Shown: positions 52,418 to 63,736 of the stretch, one piece after another
How the letters are laid out: every line of letters starts with the position of its first letter
How positions within the stretch are numbered: the first letter of the stretch is position 1
Assembly (NCBI GenBank): GCA_963995505.1
Contig: OZ023190.1
Coordinates: forward strand, 11,092,092-11,156,091
Source of the DNA: Hypericum androsaemum
Taxonomy: Eukaryota > Streptophyta > Magnoliopsida > Malpighiales > Hypericaceae
DNA: 64,000 bases
Reading direction: 5' to 3'
Notes under the pieces: model-generated
The model's input: only the letters and a program-made list of their open reading frames with translations
Databases searched by the model: none
What the model was told of the DNA's origin: nothing
Position numbers and translations under genes: made by a program

Positions 52418-53359
52418 TTACGGTGGACGGAGGTGCCTATCAGTTACTTGAAACTCTATTTCATCTGGGCCTATGCGGAGAAGTAGCTTGCCATTGTGAA
52501 CATCCACTATTGCATGACAAGTGTTGAGGAATGGACGTCCCAGAATCAGTGGGTAACTTTCATTAGTAGCATAGTCCAGCACCACAAAATCTACGGGTAT
52601 GGGAGACTTGTTGACTATGATTATCACATCTTCTATAATTCCGAGAGGTTTCTTCATAGTTTGATCAGCCAGCTGAAGCCTGAAAGGTATTGGTTTGACA
52701 TCCCCTAATTTGAGTTTCCTGAAAGTAGCCAAAGGCATAAGATTAATATTGGCACCCAAATCACATAAGCAATGCAGAAACTGAACACTGTCAATAGTGC
52801 AAGGAATCGTGAAACTCCCTGGATCTTTTAGTTTTGGTGGTATGTCATTTTCTACCAAAGGGGTCGTCTTGCCATCATTCCGCCTCTTCTTCCTTGTGAT
52901 GATTTCCTTCAGAAATTCAGCATATTGTGGCTTTTTTTCTAACATCTCCAAGAAAGAGACATGGCTTTGAATGTCTTCCATTGTCTTTATGAATTCAAGG
53001 GCCTCCTCATCGATCACTGCTTCATTCTTGACTTGTTGAGGTGATGGTGGAGGAACATAAGCATTCTTTTTTTCACTGATATAGGTTAGTTGCTCCTTCT
53101 TTTCAATAACTACCTCCTCCTCTATGGCTGGCTTGATCGGTTCGGAATGCTCTTTTGGAGAGGACTTATTCTCAAGTGATGGCTTTCTCCAGAGTCTTTG
53201 AGGGAATGGAGGTGGAGGGACATAAGGTGGTGGAGGAATATATGGTTCATCATCCTCGTCCACACTCCTTAATGTGATGGCCATCACTTGTCCTCGCGGG
53301 TTGGACTCTGTGTTGCTGGGTAGAGAACCTATTTGCCTTTGAGTGTTTGCTGCAGCCAA
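52418..53359 (-). CDS. gypsy-type retropepsin-like protease frame
   Basis: A 313-codon frame opens in a Pro-rich linker (YIPPPPYVPPPPF) with GSLPSNTESNPRGQ, typical of Athila-like gag-pol linkers. It then carries the protease: IPCTIDSVQFLHCLCDLGANINLMP with the DLGA active site at about residues 204-207, and LILGRPFLNT near the end. It stops 50 residues later without RT. The match to the preceding gag frame shows it entered this frame by a frameshift near 53350. Confidence 0.85.
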   Translation of the reverse strand: MAAANTQRQIGSLPSNTESNPRGQVMAITLRSVDEDDEPYIPPPPYVPPPPFPQRLWRKPSLENKSSPKEHSEPIKPAIEEEVVIEKKEQLTYISEKKNAYVPPPSPQQVKNEAVIDEEALEFIKTMEDIQSHVSFLEMLEKKPQYAEFLKEIITRKKRRNDGKTTPLVENDIPPKLKDPGSFTIPCTIDSVQFLHCLCDLGANINLMPLATFRKLKLGDVKPIPFRLQLADQTMKKPLGIIEDVIIIVNKSPIPVDFVVLDYATNESYPLILGRPFLNTCHAIVDVHNGKLLLRIGPDEIEFQVTDRHLRPP

Positions 53360-54750
53360 ATTTCCAAGTTCTTGAGTTGCGTGGCCTGCCCCTTCAGATA
53401 TGTCTCAAATTCTTTTTGACGCTCCTCACAACGATCCATCCGTTGTACAGTTACAGATTGTTGTTGAATAGACTGCTGGATTACTCCGACTAATTGGTCA
53501 ATCTTTGAAAAGATGTTGACTTGGTTCCCTACCAATTGGTCGATCTTTTCTCCCATTGTTTTGACTTGATCTCCCAAATATGGCTTTTTGGGTTCTTGTT
53601 GGGTGTCGGTGTTATATGGCTACTTTCCAAATCGAGAAAAATTTGGTTGACTTTGGTTGGAGTAACCTAACCCTCCTGGTTGTCTATCAGCGACAGCTTT
53701 AATTTCTTCCAGTACTGGACAGTCGTTGGTGGGATGCTTTTCTTTGCAAAGTTCACAAACATCTTGCACTGCAGCTATCTTTTCCTTGCTTTTAGCCAGG
53801 TCTTCAAATCTTCTGGTAAGGGCCTCAAGCCTGGCTTCGATCTTGGTGTTGCTATCCACTTCCAGTATCCCTCGGGTTGCTCCTCTGTGTGATATTCTGG
53901 TACGCTCCTTTGACCACATGCCATTGACTTCTGCCATCTCCTCCATCAAACGCGTGGCTTCGTCAGCAGGATTTCTTAAGAACACCCCTTGAGATGAGGC
54001 ATCAATATGATCACGAGATGGGCCATCTAACCCATTGTAGAAGATCTTCATGAGGTTCTCCTGTGATATGCCATGTTGAGGGAAAGCTCCTTGGAGATCT
54101 GTGAATCTCTCCCAAGTTTCATAGATGCTCTCCCCATCTCTTTGGACAAAGGTGTTGATTTCTTGCAAGAGTTTGGCCGACTTGGCCATGGAGAAGAACT
54201 TTCGCAGGAAAGCATGGGCTAAGTCTGTCCAACTCCTTATTGTCTCTCCTTTCAACTTGTTGTACCATACACGAGCTCGATCCTTCAGAGAGAAGTGAAA
54301 GAGACGTAGCTTCAAGACGTCATCATCTATTCCTTGAAACTTCATGATATTGCATATATCCTCGAATCGAGAAAGATGGTCTTGAGGATCTTCACTCGGT
54401 AATCCGTAAAACTGGACAGAATTTTGTAGTAATCCCACAATCGCTGTTGGGATCTGGAATGAGTGGGCTCCTATCGGTGGTTGTTGCAACCCATTAGGAT
54501 TTCCATTCCATGTAGGAACGGATGATTCCAGCAGGGTCCTTCTTCGTGGCGCACCTGCAAGGGCTTGGGTTGCTTCCAAAGTAGCGTCATAAAGAGCTTG
54601 GGTCGCCTCGTCATTATCATCCTGATTTTGTGCCATGGATCTGGATTGGTCTCTCCTTTCACGCCTAATTCTCCTTTCGAGTATTTTGATGTCAATCTCA
54701 GGTAAGGCGTTTGTGTCAGGGCCAAGTCCTGCACTCCGGGTTCTTGGCAT
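53329..54750 (-). pseudogene. gypsy gag, one in-frame stop
   Basis: From the ATG at 54750 (MPRTRSAGLG) the frame encodes a retrotransposon gag domain (about residues 120-260: FYGLPSEDPQDHLSRFEDIC, LRLFHFSLKDRARVWYN, FLRKFF). A Cys/His cluster CELCKEKHPTNDC follows at about 332-344. A TAG at 53622-53620 interrupts it. The same frame continues for 95 codons through a coiled-coil-like stretch (QVKTMGEKIDQLVGNQ) to 53329. Confidence 0.85.
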
Positions 54751-54844
54751 GCACTAAAGAGACTCGCAAAAGCGAGTGCACAAAATCAGCAAATATGCTG
54801 TACACAAAACCAATTGCTTTTGGTTTTATGTCCTAAAATCTCAG

Positions 54845-54863
54845 TTCCCCGTCACCGGCGCCA
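54845..54863 (-). other. primer-binding site of the gypsy element
   Basis: The minus strand reads TGGCGCCGGTGACGGGGAA three bases inside the 5' LTR end, a tRNA-type gypsy primer site. Confidence 0.8.
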
Positions 54864-54866
54864 ATT

Positions 54867-56522
54867 TGACGTACGCAAAATTGACAAGCAATTTAACGCA
54901 CAAATAAATAGTATAGTGTATAAGTAAGGTTCTTGAACTGAGAGAGATAGAACATGAAAATTGAAACAATCAATCGTATGTAGCCAAATTGAAACAAGTT
55001 CGTAAAGTAAAGAATGATATGAGGTTACAAGACAATAAGTAAATTAAGAAATATAGAAAGACGGTTTGTACTTAATGAAATAAAGAGAGCACGATGCTTT
55101 TATGGACTACCTATCTATGTCAAGATCATGGTTATTTATGAAGTTCTAACTAGTACCCGGAGTGTTCTAGTGCATCCTCCTAATGCTTTCGCTCATTAGG
55201 CCGATAAAACTAAGCTAGAATAGTTCACGAATACCAACTAACACTTTCGCTCATTAATTAGATCGTGAACTAAGCTAAACTCAATTATAAAATTAACTCC
55301 TCATGGGTTATCCCTTAGTATCAAGATGTCTCATTAATACCTAAGAATATGTCAATTGATCCTTCCGTTGAATTTAATGCCTTTCGGTCCACTATCATCA
55401 ACTAACATCATAATCTAAGTGATCAAGTTAGATTAAGCATTACGATCATCAATTGACAACTACTACGAAAGATTATCAAACCATAACCCAACATAGATAA
55501 GTAATCACATAATTAAAGCATCGTACTCACAAGAAAAACTACTCACAAGTCATGTTCATACAAGAAGAAAACTTATACAAGACAATGATAGAAAATAACA
55601 TTAAAGAGAGAAATAGAGAAAACTCAAGATGTGGTCAAGAGCTTCCTCAAGCATCCTTCTTCAAGCTTCCTTCTAGCATTCCTCCAATGGTACTCCTTCT
55701 TGGTATTCCTCACAACTCTCAATCTCCAACTATATTCTTCAAAAACTAGATATCTCTAAAGAGAGCAATTCCCTCCTCTATTTATAGTGAATGAGATGAG
55801 AGCTTTTTCTCCACTCATCCATCAAAAGAGAAGGTGGATGGATGAATATTCTCTCTTTTGAGTTGGAAAGCCTTTCTTTTGATGGTGGAAAGCACTTTGG
55901 AGGTGGAAAGCTCCACTTTGGAGGTGGAAAGCTCTTCTTTCCAACAAGGAACACCAAGGAGAATTATTTATACAAGGCACTCAAGTTTCCAGCCATGTGA
56001 AAGAAAGAAAGGCAATCATGGTCCATAATGGTCCTTGAATTTTCGGCCAAATTCGTACAGATTGCTGGCAGAATTAAAGCTCGACTTTGGATGTGATTTT
56101 TATCCCTTTTGGGCTTCGAATTTGAAGAAGCCCATTAGAGACAAATATGTAGCCCAGGATGTCTTATTTTCGGAGCCACTGAGTTTGCCTTCATCGGTCT
56201 TCGGATGAGAAAGTTATCTCCATTTAAGTCACAAGAGGTCAAACTCGCCCACATCTTCGAGTGCCCGATCAAGCGTCAATCTTTTAGGCTACTCCGATAG
56301 ACTTCAACATGAACCAATAGTGCACCAACATCCTCCCTCTCATCTCACAAGGGCTTCTAGCAATAAACATGAAAGAAACACAATAAAAATTAAGAGGTTA
56401 CACGAAAACTAACATAATACGAAATAAGAGATATTATCATCGAATAACACATAAACCTACTAGAAACGATAGGAATTCAATGCTAAAACATACGCAAACA
56501 ATGAATATTTTCACACTCATCA
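54867..56522 (-). repeat. gypsy 5' LTR (right copy)
   Basis: Starts TGACGTACGC and ends CACTCATCA; pairs with 49052-50700. Contains TCTATTTATAGTG near 55780 on the plus strand, but no convincing minus-strand TATA box was fixed. Confidence 0.92.
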
Positions 56523-56527
56523 ACACG

Positions 56528-57052
56528 CACACACACGTGGAGCTTCACTCGCTCACTACAATGGATGCCACACTTGGCTCACTCTTTCTCTCCTCTTCTC
56601 TCTTTTTCTCTTTGGAGAACTTTGGCAATGATAACACACACCATTCAAATGAGGCAAGGGGGTATTTTTAGAGGTACCTTCTATTTTAGGTCATTTGGGG
56701 CGAGCAGGGGCAAACTTGTCCAATTGTAGCAACTTTTCCCGGCTGAACTGGCGATCGCCAATCAACTCTCGCAGAACTTCCTAGAGCGGGGTACTAGCGG
56801 TCGCTAGTTGACTTGCGCCTGCAAGTCCCAACTAGCGGCCGCTAGGGCGCCAGCCCTTCAGCAGCTCCACTTCTCCGCTTCGCTTCTCGTGTACCGTTTT
56901 GGGCGATCCCATAACGAGTGCACTAGTATTTCACCTCAACTTCATCTTCACTCGACTCCGCCACTCAAACCTGATCGCCACCTCGATCAAGCTCAAAGCT
57001 CTTCACTCGAGCCACCCGAATACTTCACCGTACTCAGGCTCCATACCCAACA
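56528..57052 (-). repeat. right-hand remainder of the outer copia left LTR
   Basis: It continues the LTR sequence broken at 49051 and matches 59268-59746. It has about 45 extra bases around 56780-56840 made of ACTAGCGG(T/C)CGCTAGTTG palindromic units. Confidence 0.88.
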
Positions 57053-57099
57053 ATCTCCCACCTGGAGACTGACCTCCACACGAGCCGCCCGTCACTAGA

Positions 57100-57660
57100 T
57101 GACTGTCTTCTTCACTTGGGCAATCCTTACTTGTCAATCTCCCACCCGGAGACTAGGCAATCCTTACTTGTCAATCTCCCACCCGGAGACTAACCACATC
57201 ATCTTGGCAAGGCCCTTCACTTGGGCTCTACCCACATGTCGGAAAACTCTCCTTCACTTGGAGAGCATCACCTCCTTCACTCGGGGTGACTAACCCTTCT
57301 TTTTGGGTTTGTCCTTCACTTGGAGTTCTTCTCCTCCTCCTCCTTCACTTGGAGGCAACCCTTCTTCTTGGGTCTTCTTCTCCTCCACCTCCTTCACTTG
57401 GAGGTCTTCTTCCTCTTCTCCATCTCCTTTACTCGGAGGCAACCCTTCACTCGGGTTGGGCAACCTTGGAGGACATGAGCCACTCTCCTTTACTTGGAGA
57501 GCTTCTCCTCTTATCCTCCTCTCTCTTTGCCATGGACAACCCTCCTTCACTTGAAGGGTATTCTTCTTCTTCTCCTCCTTCACTTGGAGGAGTGGACACT
57601 TGGCCTCTCCTTCACTTGGAGAGCCTTTTTCTCTCTTTCTCTCCTCTTCTCTCACCATAA
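57100..57660 (-). repeat. CTCCAAGTGAAGG-type interspersed short repeat in the outer copia element
   Basis: The plus-strand motif CCTTCACTTGGAG (or CTTTACTCGGAG, CTTCACTCGGGT) recurs more than a dozen times with variable CT-rich spacers, and CAATCTCCCACCCGGAGACTA is tandemly repeated at about 57129 and 57170. It occupies the place where integrase, RT and RNase H should be. Confidence 0.8.
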
Positions 57661-57661
57661 G

Positions 57662-58990
57662 CTACCCACACTCTTGGGAGCTCTCACTTTTCGGGAAACT
57701 ACTACCTCTTGAAAAGCTCACTCTCTGCTCTCCAAGACCACAATGCTCACGAAGACCCACCTCCATGGTCTTCAAGCTTGGTAGCTTCCCTCTTGAACAA
57801 AGCACCTCCATCCCCTTCTCACTCACGTGGCCACTTTGCCACTCACGGGTGTTCCTCATCGCATACAACGTCCCCTCCTTCACTCCTCGAGCCACCACCA
57901 TGGCTCCTTTGGTGATCTTCCATGACCCGCGGTCAAAGGCCACACCATAGCCTTCCTCATCCAATTGTCCCACGGATAGCAAGTTCCTCCTCAACCCGGG
58001 AACATGCCTTACACCATTCAACCGCAACACACATCCATTAGGAGTTTTGATTCGAACATCTCCCTTGCCCACAACTTGCAAAAGCTCATCATTCGCTAGA
58101 CAAACTTTGCCAAAGTCACCTAGGACATACCGCTCCATCATCCCCGCATCACTACAAGAATGAAACGATGCTCCCGAATCCACAACCCACCCCTCTAATG
58201 GACCACACTCACTCAAGACCAAAGCATCTTCGATCTCTTCCACGGTTGCGTTTACCGATTTGTCCTCCCTTCTTGGTACCGTACACCAATCTTGGAAATG
58301 CCCATACTCTTTACACTTCCAACACTACACCGAGCTCAAATCCCTTTTCAATCCACCCCTCGGTTTAGATCTTGACCTACCCCGGTCCTTCTCACTCTTC
58401 GACTCGTACCTCCCCCTATTTCCCACACTCAAAGCCGATGTCGAGGCTACTCCGGATTCTCTTCTTCTAATCTCCTCACTCATGATCAAATCTCTCACCT
58501 CATCTAGCTTCAACTTCACCTTTCCCACCGAGATACTCACCGCCGTGACCGTGCCATTCTAACTATCGGGTAAGGAACTTAGCTAAATTAGGGCTTGTAC
58601 CTCATCGTCGAAGTCAATCTTCACCGAGCTCAATTGAGCAATTGTTGTATTGAACTCATGTAGGTGCTTGGCCACCATATCACTCTCTGCCACCTTGAGG
58701 TTGAACAACCTCCTCATCAAATGTACTTTGTTGGCGGCCGAGGGCTTCTCATACATCTCGGACAAAGTTTTCAACATCCCATTGGTGCTCTTCGACTTCA
58801 CCGTGTGCAAAGCCACGTTCCTAGACAATGACAAGCGCACCACGCTCATCACCTTTCGGTCTAGCAACTTCCACTCCTCTTCCTTCATTGCATCGGCTTC
58901 TTCTCATCAAGAGGTAGGTGCAAATCCTTGCCATACAAATAGTCCTCTATTTGCATCTTCCAAAAGCCATAATCTACACCATCAAATCTC
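57662..58990 (-). pseudogene. outer copia gag and protease, in several frames
   Basis: Reading down the minus strand: a gag start (GDGKSLVKRFDGVDYGFWKM, about 59020-58950), gag core (VALHTVKSKSTNGMLKTLSEMYE, 58888-58583), zinc knuckle CWKCKEYGHFQDWC (about 58318-58277) and protease WVVDSGASFHSC with VRHVPGLRRNLLSVGQLD (58243-57662). Stops near 58583 and 58325 separate the pieces. Downstream of the pre-integrase start the frame runs into the short repeat. Confidence 0.82.
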
Positions 58991-59062
58991 TTCACGAGCG
59001 ACTTGCCATCACCCATCGTGCTTGCTCTCACCACGCCCTAACCCGGGGGCTTTGATACCAGT

Positions 59063-59746
59063 TGTTGGGAAATTATCCACTTTTTCGTAGACCCACACAA
59101 CACAATGGACAATACAAACACGAGTAAGCACAACACATAACTAAGCACGAACACAAACACAAAGGAAAGCACAAAAGGAGGGACACACAAATTTATTCAC
59201 CTGGTTCGATCCTCAACGATCTACCTCCGGAGGCGTCCAAGCCAGGAGAGATTCTACTATAACACGCACACACACGTGGAGCTTCACTCGCTCACTACAA
59301 TGGATGCCACACTTGGCTCACTCTTTCTCTCCTCTTCTCTCTTTTTCTCTTTGGAGAACTTTGGCAATGGCAACACACACCATTCAATGAGGCAATGAGG
59401 GGTATTTATAGAGGCACCCTCTATTTTAGGTCATTTGGGGGGAGCAGGGGCAAACTTGTCCAATTGCAGCAACTTTTCCTGGCTGAACTAGCGATCGCTA
59501 ATCAACTGGCGATAGGAAGCGGCCGCTAGTTGGCTGGTGCCCGCCCGCCCTTTAGTAGCTCCACTTCTCTGCTTCGCTTCTCGTGTACCATTTCAGGCGA
59601 TCCCATAACGAGTGCACTAGTGTTTCGCCTCAACTTTGTCTTCACTCGACTCCGCCACTCGAACCCGATCGCCACCTCGATCAACCTCAAAGCTCTTCAC
59701 TCGAGCCACCCGAATACTTCACCGTACTCAGGCTCCATACCCAACA
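59063..59746 (-). repeat. outer copia 5' LTR (intact right copy, 684 bp)
   Basis: TGTTGGGAAA...CATACCCAACA; adjoins the primer site on its left and the GATTA target duplication on its right. Confidence 0.88.
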
Positions 59747-59751
59747 GATTA

Positions 59752-61250
59752 AAGTCTCAATGTCAAGGCTAACTTGCATCGTTCAAATTTTGCCAATTAT
59801 GAGAACTACAGAAACTGGTCAAAACTTCGACAGAAACCGAATTCAGAAGCAGAGCATTTCATGAATTAAAACGGAAAAATTGCAGGCCAACATGCCGTGG
59901 CCGCCATTTCTTAGGCCGTTTGGCCACCAAGTCATCAATCAGAAACGGGACAAAGAAATTGTCAAAAAATCAAATGGTTAAATGGCACAAATTGAAACTT
60001 TTTTGCACTAAATTTTTCTGCACTTCTGTAAAAGAAGGAAGTAAATAGTTCAAAGACTCGTATTGAATAATGTAAGATTCATACTCCAACATTCTAAGGA
60101 GATTGTTGTGGTTCAAAACATTAAAAAAATATCTGAGCAAGACCCTTTTCCACATTTATAATCAATCTCCAAGGCCATTGTAGCTGCTCAAATTGAATAA
60201 GAAAATAGATTTAAAAAAAATGAAGTTTGAAAACTAAACTTGCTTTTCCTTTTTTCTTCCACTTCATCTTTTTCCTCGATATAGTTCCTTACATCAAATG
60301 ATGTGACCGGAATCCTATTTTCTCGAGGGCATTACATCAAATAATTGCTCTCTAATTGACAACTAACAGCTAACAATTAACTTAAATCGTGGTACATAAT
60401 TACAGATGTATTCAATAACTCTGATCTTGAATCCTTGTCCACTTGTCAAATATAATCACCAGACGAGAGTAGTTTATGCACAGTCTGGGACAAAAAGGGC
60501 AGATCGATTTTAATATTCCATAAGAATCTCAGCCACAAACGAAACAGGAATGTTAACAACTCAATTTGATTTAATAAAAAGCTTTAAAGACAATCTTCAA
60601 GCTCTTCTAGATCTGTCTGTAGAATCATTTGCGTCAACAATGGCAAGGTTGCTGTTCTCTGGTTCTAGATTCAAACCCGGCCCCACTTCATTCTTTCCAT
60701 TGAATTAATTAAGCATAGGAGCTCGAACCAACCCATTTTGAACCCGCACATTCCCGGGCCCGCAAGCTAGCAATCAAATCAGCCTTTACCTCCAGATGAA
60801 GCCATTTCTGTCACGACACTTGATATTAGACGACAGATATATGGGATATTAGACGACAGATGATGGAATACCAGTATAAAACCAAGGCTTCCGGTTTGTA
60901 AAGGGATACTATTGTCATTTTAGAAAATCTATTGAATTCTTCTATTCCTTCCCCAATTCTCTCTCGTTCTTCGCCTCTCTCTTCTCTATCTCTCTTCTTA
61001 TCTCTAATTCCCAATTCTCTCCTCAATTTCTATCTTTCAAACCCTAATTCCATAATCAGGGTTGTGACAATTTCCCGAGCCACTCTCTTCTAATCCAAAT
61101 AGCGAATCTCCCACCGGGACGAGTCAAGATTGCTCGACGACGCGGGATTCAAGGAGGAGCCAATCCACCGGCGGAGTTTGTCCGCTGTCGTCGTCGACGT
61201 TTTTATTTTTTATTTTTTCGATATCTGGATTCTGTCGGTATTTACGGTTT
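59752..61250. other. intergenic DNA with a possible 5' UTR
   Basis: No coding gene is recognised. Bases about 60930-61200 look like a plant 5' leader (pyrimidine-rich, AAACCCTAATTCC, then a GC-richer GGAGCCAATCCACCGGCGG stretch) and stop being gene-like at the Mutator-like element at 61259. Confidence 0.4.
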
Positions 61251-61258
61251 AATTATTT

Positions 61259-61942
61259 GAGAAAAGTCTACTTAAGTACCATGTGATATCCCTAATTTTT
61301 ACTTGGGTATTCTGTAGTTTAAAAATGATAAAACCGATCTAACTTATTTCAGTTTTTCTCACTTAAGTCTACCTAGCCCGTTTCGCTTTTTTTGGGGCTC
61401 AAAACGGCATCGTGCAGGCGCTTACATGGCCTGCCACATGTCTCTTGTCCGAATTAATCGTTGCTGACATGGAAATGGGTAAATTATTATATTAGTACCT
61501 AATTTGTTTATAATTTTTCAAAAACCCTTTTATAATTATTTTATATTTTCAAACTAACTAATCCACGACACAGGTATAATCCAAATCCCAAACCCAGATA
61601 CATGCCAAAAACATTGCTAAGAACATGTCCAGAAACCCACAATACAAAAACTCCAAGGTCACAATTCCCAGGGATACCAAATAAACCAGGAACGGCAAGC
61701 AGGTGATCAACTTCTAGAGAGAAGAGGCTCCCCGGCCATCGATGATAAGCTCATCGATGAGAACCACAACATCGTCTCATTCTAGGCTCCGGCCACTTCG
61801 AGGTCCAGTTGCCCTCCATCTAGGTCATCCCGCTCCCTGGGTGTTCATCTACATTGGGAGAGAGGAGAGGCGACGAGAAGATGAATTTTTGGAGAAACTG
61901 GAAGCATTTTTTGGCGAGCTGGTCAAGGAACAACATAGGAGG

Positions 61943-61991
<49 letters not shown>

Positions 61992-62294
61992 AGGAGGAAG
62001 AGGAAGGGAAGGAGAAAATGAGGGGACGATGGTTTCTTAAAAATTAAAAACAAATTAGGGACTAATTTGATAATTTACCATCATCACGTCAGCAACGACT
62101 AATCCGAGTCAGAGACATGTGGCAGTCCACGTAAGTGCCTAGACAACGCCGTTTTGACAAAAAAAGGTGAACCGGGCTGGATAGAATTAAGTAAGAAAAA
62201 TTGGAATAAGTTGGACTGATTCTACCGTTTTAAACCATAGGGTACCCAAATAAAAATCAGGGATATCACAAGATACTTAAGTAGACTTTTTCTC
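61259..62294. mobile_element. long-TIR DNA element (Mutator-like), 1036 bp
   Basis: The first about 230 bases (GAGAAAAGTCTACTTAAGTA...) return inverted at the right end (...TACTTAAGTAGACTTTTTCTC). The flanks AATTATTT (61251-61258) and AACTATTT (62295-62302) are an imperfect 8-bp duplication. The interior holds a (GA)n tract of about 40 bases (61945-61986) and no transposase. Long TIRs favour Mutator-like; the target duplication does not settle the family. Confidence 0.68.
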
Positions 62295-62302
62295 AACTAT
62301 TT

Positions 62303-63736
62303 CGCCTGCTTTCGATATTTTATTCTCTTTCCGAAGCTGGATATAAGCCCTTGGGCGTTTGGTCTCTTTATAATCCGCCATAAAGGAATAGCCAGTGACA
62401 AAATTATCAAGTATTTTATTAGACGGGTTTAGGGCTTCTTGCGGCGAAGACGTCGATCCTATCGTTCTCAAGGTCAATGGTGCCAAAGTCGAACACAAGC
62501 GGATGTTTGTTTCCAAAGCTAAGTTCTTTTGGGGGGGGACAAATCTTTTGTAGATGCACTTCAGAGTATTTCGTCTCAGCATAAACTTTTTTCGGTTCAG
62601 ACAGAGGAGGTGGTCGAGTTCCTTCCGCATGAGGAATTGGAGGACGGCTGGGTTTAGACAAAATCTAGTGGTGACCCTGATCGACGCATGCCAAACCTGG
62701 TTTGTGCACCAAAACCTTTACAATTACGACGTTCATGATTTTCAGACTAGGGCCCTAGGTGGAGATGAGATTCTCATTTCCTTCTCTAGGCCCGAAGACT
62801 AGGGTACATGGTGCAAGAAGCTGGGCCCCTACTTCAAAAAGATTAAACCATAATCTCCAAGTTTCAGAGCTAGAACAAGGTGACTCTAGCTTTAGATCAG
62901 GGGATACCCCTGTAGATATGGTCTGACTCATTTCTTGAATGGTTGATTGAGCCTTTAGGTGATTTCAAAGCAGTGCACAAGCACACCACCAGTAGGAAAC
63001 AAATTGGTATTACTTTCGTGCTAATCTCCTCACTTGTAATTGAGCGCATTTGTAAGAGAATTAATATCAAAATCGGGGTAAATATTTATGATGTAAGAAT
63101 TGAGGAGTTTGTATTTGACGAGGTGGGTGATCAATCTGATTCTGATTGGGCTAACAGATGCCTGAAAACGAGACAATTTGGTTTAGCTGAGGAGTTGGAG
63201 GATGAAGCTTTGAGTGTTGTAGAGAATGCTCAGTTGGAATCTGAGCTGCAAATATGGATGTGCATTCACTATATACCAAACCAAATAACGGATAACGAAT
63301 ACCGACATTAAAAAAAATCATATTGATCCTGAATCAAAATTATTGTGGTATCATACCGAATACCGAATTCAAATTTTGGTATTATACCAAAAATACCGAA
63401 TTCTCGTTTACGATACCGGCATGCGCCATTATGTGATACCGGTCTTTATTCCGGCCTGTGTTTGCGATACCGGCATGCCCCGTTTATGATACCAAATTTT
63501 TTTTATTTTGGTCCCCAGATTTTAGCATTTTTGCAAAAAAGTTCTCGCGTGTCTTCAATTCAAACGGTTCGGAATGGGGGCATTCCGTACCCAATCCAAA
63601 CCCTATGATCTCCCCTGATTTGATTTTTTTGACTTCATTTTTGTTGGAGTGATCTGTTTTGTTAGTCCTCTTAGAGAGTGTTAATTTTTGGTTACTTCCT
63701 TTCATGATTATTTGTACCAAGTAGCTTGGTAAAATC
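62303..63736. other. repeat-rich DNA with LINE-like scraps
   Basis: Plus-strand pieces around 62680-63110 (FVHQNLYNYDVHDF, LGGDEILISFSRPED, then in other frames a DUF4283-like continuation) suggest a decayed LINE ORF1. Minus-strand frames near 62420-62660 are unassigned. AT-rich TACCGAAT-type repeats begin near 63280. Confidence 0.35.

Larger units (their letters stand above)
49052..56522 (-). mobile_element. Ty3/gypsy (Athila-like) element with gag-protease only
   Basis: LTRs of 1649 bp (49052-50700) and 1656 bp (54867-56522) differ by about 15 substitutions and one 7-bp indel by eye. A 5-bp duplication ACACG flanks the element (49047-49051 and 56523-56527). On the minus strand the primer site TGGCGCCGGTGACGGGGAA lies just inside the right LTR and the purine tract AGTATGGGGGTG abuts the left LTR. 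The 4.2-kb interior encodes gag and an aspartic protease, then about 1.7 kb of non-coding sequence. RT, RNase H and integrase are absent, so it must depend on a partner element. Confidence 0.93.
46867..59746 (-). mobile_element. outer copia-type LTR retrotransposon, non-autonomous, host of two nested insertions
   Basis: The right LTR is intact (59063-59746). The left LTR starts with the same TGTTGGGAAA at 46867 and ends CATACCCAACA at 57052, but is split by two younger elements. A perfect 5-bp duplication GATTA flanks the whole (46862-46866 and 59747-59751). On the minus strand the primer site TGGTATCAAAGC (59060-59049) lies inside the right LTR, and a purine tract (57066-57053) lies next to the left LTR. 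The internal 2.0 kb holds gag, a zinc knuckle and protease only. No integrase, RT or RNase H is left. Confidence 0.88.

Noticed and set aside
49737..55749. Identical 65-codon frames at 49737 and 55552
   Set aside because: They are the same position in the two gypsy LTRs and antisense to the element, so chance open frames.
57286..57660. Two overlapping 120-codon frames on opposite strands
   Set aside because: Produced by the CTTCACTTGGAG repeat, which has few stops on either strand; no protein family is evident.
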